Positions 1 to 10,000 of a DNA stretch of 64,000 nucleotides are shown piece by piece. The position numbers and the translations under genes were made by a program. Positions within the stretch are counted from its first letter, which is position 1; each line of letters starts with the position of its first letter. Source of the stretch: Owenia fusiformis (Eukaryota > Annelida > Polychaeta > Sabellida > Oweniidae). The notes below the pieces were generated by a model. It was not told the origin of the DNA, did no database searches, and saw nothing but the letters and a program-made list of their open reading frames with translations. The DNA lies in contig CAIIXF020000001.1 in NCBI GenBank assembly GCA_903813345.2, forward strand, positions 6,141,098 through 6,205,097. Reading direction: 5' to 3'.

Positions 1-3000
1 ATATTCAGGTGCTGGATTGTCACATGACCTAGAACGTGTCTTTGTACCTCCACCGCACGTGCTAGAGCAGGAACCAAATTCTGACCATTCACTCCATCCT
101 CCATTGACTGTTTTGAAAACAAACATGATAATTGAATAGTATTGATAATATTTTTAATCATATAAATTATATTTACAAAAATGCTGAGCAATCACTCGAT
201 CCTTTGTTGACTGTTTTGGAAAGAAACATCAGCAATTAATAGAGTGAATCATCTTTTTGATTGCTTCGTTCTATTATTTAATCTATTTAAAACTATACAT
301 TGACATATTTGAGGAAACGTTACATACATTTCCCTTTTGAAAACCTCTTATGGATACTTTTGAATATATGTTTATCAAAATCGCTTACTTGGACATTCAT
401 CTGTGTTGCAGTCATCACTTTCTGTTTCACTTAACTGACGAGTTTCCCCATCAGCAGCCAAACAAGCATCTCCACCATATTCAGGTGCTGGACTGTCACA
501 TGACCTAGAACGTGTCTTTGTACCTCCACCGCACGTGTTAGTGCAAGAACCGAATTCTGACCATTCACTCCATCCTCCACTGACTGTTTTGAAAACAAAC
601 ATGATAAATGAATAGTATTGATAATATTCTTGATTATATAAATTATGTTTAGAAAAATGCTGAGCAATCACCCCAACCACCGTAAATTGGGCATATCATC
701 CAGTTATGTTGATGGTTTATCAATATATGAAATAAATATTCAGTATCAATGATTTGCGATCATCCAATTACTTTTTAAATTCATCGTTTTTAAATCAAAA
801 CGTAAAACATGTTCTATCAAGGCTTGGTAATTGTAGAAGTTATCTTACTTTCGGAAAGCCTCAAACAACATCCTTATCCATCCAACATCCTACGATATTT
901 GTACAGATTATACCACAATTTCGACAGTTAATCAATACAGAACTTTAATTAAACAAATTCGCACGGATATACACTCCCCTCCATAAGTTTGGCAACCTTT
1001 TCCCCCCATTGAACTACGTGTTAAAGCCTCTTTACGTTTGAATTTTTATTTACTTAACCGGCGATGAAATAACTTATAATATTGATGGAAACGTAACTTG
1101 ACTTTATTTCCAATACCTCCAAATTTTCTCAATTTTTTCCCTCAATTACAATAGGTCGAAAATTGATGATAAATTTGATGAATTTTTGAAAATCGTCATT
1201 CCCATGTAATCCAATGGGAAATGAAGGGTTCGGAGCAAATCAGAAATCAGGATATCTTTTCAGTAAAAGATTCAGCAAAAAATATTTTTATATAGAAAAT
1301 TGAATTGTCTAACTTTTTTGAACACTAAGTGTTTAGTTTATTTGATGAATATTAAAGTTACAGCGCTTCAAAGTCATTTTTGAAAACAATTTTTCGCCTC
1401 CTGTGTTATTTCAATGGGAGAGGTTTTTTGAAAAACAATTTTGACTTTAAAGCCCTATAACTTTGTTGAACCTGAAGAAACATATCAATTTTTTGTTAAA
1501 TAAAGTTAGCAAATTCAATTGCCTGCCTAACTCGTATTTTTTTGCAAGGACTCGGATGGATGGATATTCTGTCATATGACTTGCGGCAAACCTACCATTT
1601 CCCATTGGTTAACATTGGAATGTCGATTTTCAAAAATTCATCAAATTTATCATCAATTGTCGACCTATTGTAATTGAGGAAAAATATTGAGAAAACTTGG
1701 AGGTATTGGAATTAAAGTCAAATTACGTTTCCACCAATAGTATAAGTATTTTCATCGCCTGTTAGGTAAATAAAAATTCAAAGGTGAAGAGGCTTTAACA
1801 CGCAGTTCAATGGGGGAAAAAGGTTGCCAAACTTATGGAGGGGAGTGTATATCATATACCACTCTGGAGCAATTTGTACAACCACCACAAAGACATTAAC
1901 CCATTGATATTCACATTCCCCTTCTCCCTTGCATACAGTGTTTGAATAGACCAATGGAAAGCCGTGATATCTTACCCCCGGGATCTTACCTGGGGGTCAT
2001 TCAAGCCACATTGTAACGTTTTTTTCATTTCTCATTTATTCCATATATAATATATAAAATACAATACAACATTATTGCCTACGTTTTTCAATTGTAACAT
2101 CATAATGTTGATGCCAAATATTGACTCTATCGATTTAATATCTTAAAGATATTTTAAAAAGGACAATTGTACTGTACAATATACCACTGTTTCTTATGTT
2201 AAGTATTATACATACTTGGGCACGCGTTAGTATTACAGGACTGATCTGAGAATGAATCTCCCGTGCATGTCGCGCCTGTGCCACTTGGAGGTGGATTGTC
2301 ACATGTTCGTGTTTTTCTCATTGTTCCTCCACCACACGTCACGGAGCAATCACCAAAGCTACTCCAATCACTCCAAACTCCATTCACTAAAATAAGTCGA
2401 TTAACAAAGTAGGCTCAGGTATTACATTTTGCTGCAAAATAAATAATAAATATTATTTATATTGCCTCTGATTTTTCAAAATTCAATAACTCATTGACAG
2501 CAATTCTGAATTTCTCTGCATATTTATCCTTTTTTAAAGTAAACCCACGTCGAATAATGAAATACTTAGATATTCAATTATGTTTATTTATTTTATTCCA
2601 GCATTCATAAAAATGAATAAAACAAGCGAGCATCAAAATCTCTCTGGAATTATTTTTGATGACTTCATGGTTAAATAACAAAGAAAATTGTGCAAAAAAC
2701 TTCTCATTTACCATTTCCTAACATGGATATGTAAGGGAAGGGTAAATTGGAGTTGAATTTCAAAAAGCCATATTTTCCACCCTATTGTATAATATTTTAA
2801 AATACTTTTAAGAATTCGGAACTGAATTTCCCAGAATATGTTCAGTATAATACAAAATGTTGTTTTGATAATATACTTTGCACAGAAGAACATGTAAACA
2901 TGGAAAAGGGTTGACAAACGATGTGTTAGGGTGTACAGTGTACCTTCAATCGCTAAAGGTTCTACATAATATGGTGAGTTTTCCACCCAGCAATCACAAG

Positions 3001-5501
3001 TAAACGTTGTCACTGTTCCACTTTGACGGTCAGTCACCTGAGCCTACAATTAAAGATATCAAATCGAAATGTTTTTGCCGATTCAAATGAATTTCGCTAA
3101 TTAGATTCATATTTTCACCATATTACAATACTTGGCAAAACCTACCATTGCAAACTTCCAACCCGCACTATTGCCAGCGTTATCATGTCCTATGCGTATT
3201 TTAGTTATGACACCATAATCAACACCCGTGTCCATCGAGTAGGCTCCAACACTGAAATAAGGATGCACTTTGACCACGTCAGTACTTCTGTATTGTCATA
3301 ACAGGTGAGAAATGACCCGGAAGTTTTTTAACACTAGAAAACTGAGTAGCAAATACAACCGAACAAAACATATTTTGATAATGTGGCCATCTTGAAAATT
3401 TCTTCTTGAACAGAGCATATCAGGATATAAAATCTGAACCGAATTCCCCTACTAATATAGTATTTGAGTTGACAAAGATTATATTTTTCCGAAAAATGGT
3501 GACCATTTTCAAATTTACCTGACATTTTTGTCCCTCGGAATCAGCATAACATTTGAACTGAACCCGTCAACTGGTTTTTGAGTTATCAAAGATTATATTT
3601 TTGTCCACAAAATGGCGGCCTTCCTGAGCAGGGCTCATTTGTCCCTATGTAGCAGCATATAGAATTTGAACCAAATCCGTCAACTAGTATTTGATAGTTA
3701 TCCAGAGGGGGAGACACACCAGGGTTCAAAGATGACATACGCTTATAATGTAAATCTGTATTGAGATGACACGGTCGCTGATTGGTCAAAAGTCGACAAA
3801 CAAATGACGTCATCAATGGCGGTTTCAAAATTTTCGAAATACGCTTCGAATAATATTATGTTCATTTCTGGCGTGTTAACCAATATCATAGCTTCTCATT
3901 TCACATCAAGATAAAGAAAGGTATACGGAATATGCCTATATCAATTATAACATCCCATCGAAGTGTAGTATTTGATAACTAGCCGATGAAAATTCGAACG
4001 AACGAAGGTGGTAAGCAAGAGAGGTAATTATGTCTGTCATCTTGAAACTCTGGGGCTTTCCCTCCTCTTATAGTTATCTGAGTTATCGCCCGGATACACG
4101 GACGGATATATCCCTCTCGAACTTCGTTTGGTGGGATGATAAGAGAGTATGGTAAACATATTTTTACAGGGTGGTTCAAAAATGAGTATAGCCTTCTTTC
4201 AGCACTCTCTTAATATTACTCTTAGTATTGCTCAATATGATTATCCCTCTGGAATTTTTTTTAATTTCTGATAAAATGGTGCATTACAAACCACAAATAA
4301 ATCACAATCTGTCTATTCAGCATAGATTGTACCACAGGTAAACATTTAAGTTGGTGTGATTTATTCAAAATGCAAGAATATGAACAAGTACACATCATTC
4401 ATTCCTACTATCATTGTTTTAGCTGAGACAGAATCATTTTATTGGAAACTGAATTGAATCCATCCAGTAGTTTATGTCATAGACGACCAAAACTCCGAGG
4501 ATTGTAAAAACTTTAATATAAAGATGTATTACTCTCTTTGGACCACCCTGTATCATTGAGTAAAATTGAACCTTATTTAAAGGATTTTGAAAAAACTGTA
4601 ACAAATTTAAATTACACTTATTTCAATGCTAGAAACATTCTCATTACCTCCCCCTTTCAAAGTCATTAATAGGCGAGTCCAATATCAAGCTACCCGAAGT
4701 GCCCGTATGTCCATAAAGAATAACGAAGACATTGGCATCGGTACCAGCCCACCAGACATCGCTCGTCCACACCCAAACTTCATAGCCAACTTTGATGAAA
4801 TTAAATAATACATGCAATTACGACACTTTTGATAGCAGGAGTGCAAAGGTGGTGGGAACTGTAGGTTGAAATAAAATAAAGCCTTGAACAGACCGCTTAT
4901 GGTGTGGTAAGCATTTTAGAGCACCTGTAGGCAAGAACATTTGAGAAAAGATAAATGGTTGTAAATTCAAATATTTACAATTGCACATCGTGCTATAAAA
5001 TTGTATTGTGTGCTGATTTTATTTCAATTTAATTACAAATTCATATGAAGCTGCGTGTTCATACATAACATAAAATGCATCAATTATTTAGTATAATAAA
5101 AAGATAGATTGTTAATGTCAAACATTTCTGACAAACACATTAACATACCAGTTGCAGATGAGCCCCGCACAAATATGGCAATACACAAAGCCAGAGCTGT
5201 AACAAGAACTTTTGGAAACCTAGCAAAAAAGGAATATACAATGTATGTTCAATGTATAAATGATGGTAAACATCTCGTTGATTCCTTACTTGCGAAAAGT
5301 GGATACATTTAAAAATCGACATGCTCTTATTATCGTACATCATGATCAATTCAGCAGTATTTTCACAAAGTATATTACAAAAGTATTACAAAAGTTTAAT
5401 TTTCAATAAATTATTCATACATAACAACAGTTCAATTATTTATGTTATTTGTGTTCAAAGCATCAACGTACGAAATAAAAAGGTGAAAAGATGTACTTAC
5501 A
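1..5501 (-). CDS. Secreted PLAT + thrombospondin type 1 repeat protein, 5' part (partial)
   Basis: Coding exons in transcript order are 5501-5502 (first two bases of ATG), 5149-5219, 4648-4789, 3146-3251, 2944-3043, 2216-2386, 389-583 and 1-107 (runs off the window). All junctions are GT-AG and phases match throughout, giving 298 codons so far. Residues 1 to about 23 form a signal peptide ([18 protein letters not shown]). Residues about 26-140 form a PLAT/LH2 domain, recognisable from YEVWVWTSD, an AGTDANVFV strand, [12 protein letters not shown] and the F.CDCWV motif. Three thrombospondin type 1 modules follow ([17 protein letters not shown] and two [10 protein letters not shown]...CGGG copies), each on its own phase 1-1 exon, which suits tandem duplication. 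The product should be extracellular, with PLAT commonly binding lipid or membrane proteins and TSP1 binding matrix or glycans. I recognise the domain architecture but no named orthologue. The C terminus lies outside the window. Confidence 0.88.
188..226 (-). pseudogene. Relic of a duplicated TSP1 exon 5' edge
   Basis: A short stretch resembles the acceptor and first codons of the TSP1 exons at 107 and 583, including the neighbouring GACTGTTTTG motif and downstream intron bases, but the WSEW codons are gone. It sits immediately beyond the duplicated intron segment (108-187, similar to 584-662). It looks like the decayed edge of a further duplication unit. The call is by eye. Confidence 0.4.
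972..1847. mobile_element. Tc1/mariner-like foldback MITE, copy 1
   Basis: This 876-bp element begins CACTCCCCTCCATAAGTTTG and ends with the reverse complement, flanked by TA on both sides (970-971 and 1848-1849), as expected for Tc1/mariner target duplication. The terminal inverted repeats are over 200 bp long, so the element folds into a long hairpin. I see no transposase. Very similar copies lie at 51591-52464 and, shorter, at 30374-31036. It is in an intron of the PLAT/TSP1 gene. Confidence 0.85.
3330..3830. repeat. Dispersed repeat with internal tandem units
   Basis: Units sharing a stem of the type 'fragment about (T)TTGTCCC..., CA(A)CAT..., ATTTGAA...CGTCAACT...' occur at about 3525-3605 and 3640-3700, with related AAAGATTATATTTTT blocks at about 3474 and 3587. 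The same core appears at about 53540-53640 beside a LINE fragment. It may be a LINE tail or satellite-like repeat. No coding content is seen. Confidence 0.5.
4167..4550. mobile_element. Mariner-type MITE (CAGGGTGGT termini)
   Basis: The element runs from CAGGGTGGTTCAAAAATGAG to TTTGGACCACCCTG, flanked by TA dinucleotides at 4165-4166 and 4551-4552. It is 384 bp, with short terminal inverted repeats and no transposase. Elements with CAGGGTG-type ends also occur at 26341-26889 and 44695-45719. Confidence 0.75.
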
Positions 5502-5597
5502 TCAGGATATACAGTTATTCTTTATAGAACGATCTACTGGAAGAAAACTATCAGAAACAATTAACAACTGCTCCATACGCGCCTTGCTGTCCTCCAT
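5502..5597 (-). promoter_or_regulatory. Upstream ORF abutting the split start codon of the PLAT/TSP1 gene
   Basis: In the probable 5' leader exon, a 31-codon upstream ORF (begins MEDSKARMEQ) ends in TGA at 5504-5502. Its last A is also the first base of the main ATG, which is completed by G at 5219 after splicing at a strong GTAAGTAC donor (5500-5493). The resulting TGATG overlap would allow termination-reinitiation. A second 14-codon upstream ORF (MGSWRTARRVW) overlaps it in another frame. The transcription start is unknown, so the upstream ORF belongs to the mRNA only if the leader reaches 5597. Confidence 0.45.
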
Positions 5598-5599
5598 GA

Positions 5600-7001
5600 A
5601 CCCATCTTTCGCACATTACATTGATATATAACAATTCCTTCTACGCACAAAGGTGCCCAAAAGTGGTCTATGAATAATCACTTCCGAAATAAATAATACA
5701 CACATAATGCCATTGCAAAATAGAAATGTTTTTAGTTTGTATTAGAAGTACATTCAAATCTATAGTCATTGATCTTGGTCAAATACTGGAGATTATCTTA
5801 TTATACAAAATCCTACTCTGTAAATGACTGGATAAATAGAAACTATTGAGAAGTTAACGAAATAGGATTATCAGCCGATTGTTTGTCAGAGAATGTGACT
5901 CAGTATTTTGAGTTATTCCAAATTTCCAAACCAAAGCTGGAAAATTCAAAATGCGGTGCTGTAGAATGATTATATGACGGGTTTTATATATATTGTGTAC
6001 ACTTTCCAAAGTTTTTATATTAATTCATTTTCATATTCACAAAACAGAGGCTTAACTTTCCAGTTTCTTTCATGTGTGTCTATATTGACCTCATGACACC
6101 CATGAGAGAAACTGGAAATCTCTAAAACCAAAATATTATGACTGTATTTTTGTATGCCCGCGGTGCTAGTGAATTGCGTCACATTTTAATAAGGTTTTCC
6201 CCAGTTATCACTAAAAGAACAATAAGTCATGCAGTGCAAATTAGATCGATGCTCATGTGTTTTCAAGAGAAATAGCTCAGCCAAGCGCACCTACACTTAC
6301 ATAATTCTTTTGAAAGATACCACGGTGTATTGCAGTGGATCTCCTGCGTTGCACTAGGAACGAACAGACGCGGTTGGCACACGCGAGCAGCCGACAGCGT
6401 AATAAGTTGTTTTAAGTGCACTTGGATGAACTGCTTTTGTTGAAAACGTGTGAGCATATTATTTGCAACGTATGGTCTCATTTTTCTTTTTTGTGCGGGT
6501 AGTCCAAAAAACGCAACCCTGATATTTATTGTTTTTGTTGTTTTTTGGTTCCATAGCAACGGCGATTCTAGATCAAGACTCGTAAATGGGTAATCCTAGA
6601 CAGTCAGGTTGGTATTTAAGTTATTTTGGGTGGTTCATAGCCGCTGCTTATACTTATCAATTTAAAAATATCGGACACTTCTCAAAAATCAGACTTTTCT
6701 ATTTTTATAGTGTCGTTAATCTTCGAATATTAGAAAAACAGTCCATAGTTAGACTAGTTAATAATTGGTATAAATATATCGGTGTGGCTTTGACGCAACC
6801 AATTACAAGCTGCTATGTGACGACGAATCGCCGATGCCATTAATCATCAGAAATAGATGCGAATTATCTATTCGAGTTCACTATACACTTATTAATATGA
6901 AGTTGATTCGATTTATTTGAGCAAAGTTCGTAAATCGATCTAAAATACTTTGCCCTGGGTTCACTAGTTTTATTGTAGGCAGATCGGAGGCAGAAAGCAT
7001 C
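5600..7001. other. Head-to-head intergenic region
   Basis: The region lies between the leader of the minus-strand PLAT/TSP1 gene and the start of the plus-strand CRAL-TRIO gene. I see no conserved coding sequence. A short imperfect inverted repeat lies at about 6058-6117 (CCAGTTTCTTTCATG against its complement). A CCAAT sequence lies at about 6799. A possible acceptor (TATTGTAG, 6971-6978) just before the ATG suggests that a non-coding first exon for the plus-strand gene may lie here. Confidence 0.5.
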
Positions 7002-10000
7002 ATGTCTATTACTATTGAGGTAAAAAAACGTTTTCATCTGTTCGTTTGGTTTTTAAATTAATGTTATTTAATAAGATCTGGTGGATAAATGAGCTTTTAA
7101 AACATAGCATAGATTTTAAGATGATTCTTGGAACCTCACCATACGAATCCAACGTCCAATACTACTTTTCAAAAGGCCTACCGGGGAAGAGAGGGGTGGT
7201 AAAATCTCGACAATCGCATTTGATACGGCGACTGTGCGATCTATTATTTCTACGGCCAATAGCAATTCTACGTCTGCCTAAAACATTATACGGTCAAATA
7301 CTTTAACAGTTACATTTACTACGGTACCAGCCGTATGGAGCATTTTGATTTTGTGGAGACTACAGTTACCTGTTAAATGACGACCCACGGTCGCCATATT
7401 ATTAAAATGTCTCTCTTTGTTTTTTCAAGGCAGCAGCTCCAAAGGTGCCGGAACTTAGGAAGGCGTTCACTTACAAGTATTCTAGTAAGTTTTTCGCTAG
7501 CTTATAGACAATTCGATGTTAGAGTGACGATGCAAACCAATTAAAATTCGTAATTAGATCCATTTCAATTACGTTTATGGACAATCAAAAGGAATCACAA
7601 TGAATCTCAATAACATTTCGAAGATAAGCACAATTTTAGAATAAAACATTAATCCCATACACTTTAATAAAGGGTGCCAAAATAACTAGTAATGCATGTT
7701 ATGTTCTTTCTATAATGTTAAGTAGTAAGTCGTGACCTGTCATAATGCACAAATAATTAGACATCTTTCTGTAAGTGACAAGTTATTTCCTATCATATAA
7801 TAATACTGTAATGCACAAAGAATCTGTCAGTCATGATCTTACCAAGGGCGTTACAATACCCGGGAATTTATCGGTTCGTCCAGTACTTGTTTGTGATAGC
7901 GCCCTCTGTAGGTCACTGTGCTTATAGCCTACAGTAATACGGGGTAGGATATCGGGAATTCGGTCAGTTTCTATCCGTCGATTTCGCTATGAATTGAAGC
8001 AAGTGTGACCACTTTATCCACTTAAACAATTTGATAATTGATTAAATCTTTAAACAAAATCGATAAACACGTTATACACTTCCTATCTCCTTAGAAATTA
8101 GCATGTATTTATGGATTGTGTTTTCGAACAAGGCTCGACCCACCCCAATAGGGAAATCCTTATGCTAATTAGTATGACGTCATATTTTCCTGGGGAATCC
8201 TAGATTTCAAAGCCTCAGTCTGTTATTGTGTCAAATGTAAACGCTCTTGGGACGCTCTTTTGCAGACAGAAAATTGACAGATTAGCTTTTAACTTTCAGC
8301 TTTGATGTTAAAATATTCTGTATTTCTACCGGACTTCTTGCTGAATATCATATAATGTTATAACTTGATTTGGACCATTGCCTGATTGATCATTCTGAAA
8401 TTTTGATTGTGATTCATGATTGATTGGCAAGAAAAAAGAATTCCTATTGTTTTCCAGCGAAGTCAAAATGTTACAGCATGAGTTATAATGTCGAGTTTGC
8501 ATCATGTTAAATTCTGCTAGTGATTAGAAGTCCATGCACAAGCATACACATAAGAGACAAACACACCCAGGCTCCAGGCCGTGGATGGAAATATAAAACT
8601 ATTTAAGGCACAAACTGGTATTAATAGACCGATATGTAGTGTCTGCCATGTATTGAAGGTAAACCAATCTGTATTATTAATGTTTCTTCTATCAATACAT
8701 GGATTGTGCAATAGAAAAGCAATGGCACAATCAAAAATGTGCATATCAATCGTGAATATCTCTCGGTTCAAAGCTTATTTCCAACAGAATCGTGTCAAAA
8801 TATGTGTCTGAGTAACAGTTATACATTATAAGATCGCAAACTCTTACCAATTATCAGCCGAATGGCTCATTTTCAACGAAATGTCCTTAAGACAACAGCC
8901 CTGGGTCGCGCCTGAGACCAAAAACTACTTCAAATAGCCCTCCCCTAATTATATTGGATAATCACATTTATGCGTGCGCGCGCAGCTCATCCAATGAACG
9001 AAACGCCACTTCCCGCTGAAATCACCGGGTATTGATCTTTCCCTTGATCTTACAGTAATGCACAAATAAACAGTCATGATCTTTCTGTAATGCACAAATA
9101 AACAGTCTTGATCTTACTGTAATGCACAAATAAACAGTCATGATCTTACTGAAATGCACAAATAAACAGTCATGATCTTACTTTAATGTACAAATAATCT
9201 GTCAGTCATGATCTTACAGTAATGCACATATAATCAGTCTTGATCTTAGTGTAACGCAGATACACTGGTGATCCGCTCGATTACGCTGGTTACAGAAACG
9301 AAACGCATGAAACAAGGAAAGAGAAAAATCGTACCTTCGACGTTCCAACATTTTGTTACCAAAACGAACCGTGTCGGTAACCGGCGAAATCGAGCGGATC
9401 ACCAGTGACATAGTTAGTTGTGATTTTACTGTAACCAACCGTATGCAAGTGACAACACAATCCATGCAACATGCAACGAAATGTATGAATCAACCAATTT
9501 CCTTTTTTCTCTTGTAGACAATATCAAGACTGGCGTGTACGACCCACGTGATGTTAACAGGATAGAGACTGATGATGCTTATTGCCGATGTTTCCTCCGC
9601 ACCCTAACGTCAAAAGGTGACGTTGAAAAAGCACTTCCGGTCATGGACGAGTGTCTTAAGTTCAGAAAAGAGTGGGAAATTAACGGTGAACAGATTTATT
9701 ATATTAAAGTTTAATTCTAGATTAAAAAATTACTTTGCGATTTGCAAGGAAATGATTTAAGTTTTATACCCAAATTATATGAAAAGCGATCTGCGAAACT
9801 TTACTGGTTATCGCTTTCTCGATTTCATATCAAATTACATTCATGAAAAATGTTTGCGTTTTAGATCTGAATGAAAACTCGTTCCCAGCAGAAATCTGGG
9901 AGAGGAATGCTGTGTATTACAAGGGACACACGAAAGATGGGAATAAAATTCGTAAGACTAAAACCTTTTATCCCATGAAGATATCAATATACATATTTAC

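Noticed and set aside
2708-3037. 109-codon minus-strand frame as a complete protein
   Set aside because: Only its first third is real (PLAT exon 2944-3043); the rest runs into the intron past a GT donor.
6263-6559. 98-codon minus-strand frame in the divergent intergenic region
   Set aside because: No domain, signal or splice support. It lies 5' of both neighbouring genes and may simply be GC-richer promoter DNA.
8517-8811. Overlapping plus and minus frames in the first large CRAL-TRIO intron
   Set aside because: No family similarity; the two strands mirror each other and neither has splice context.
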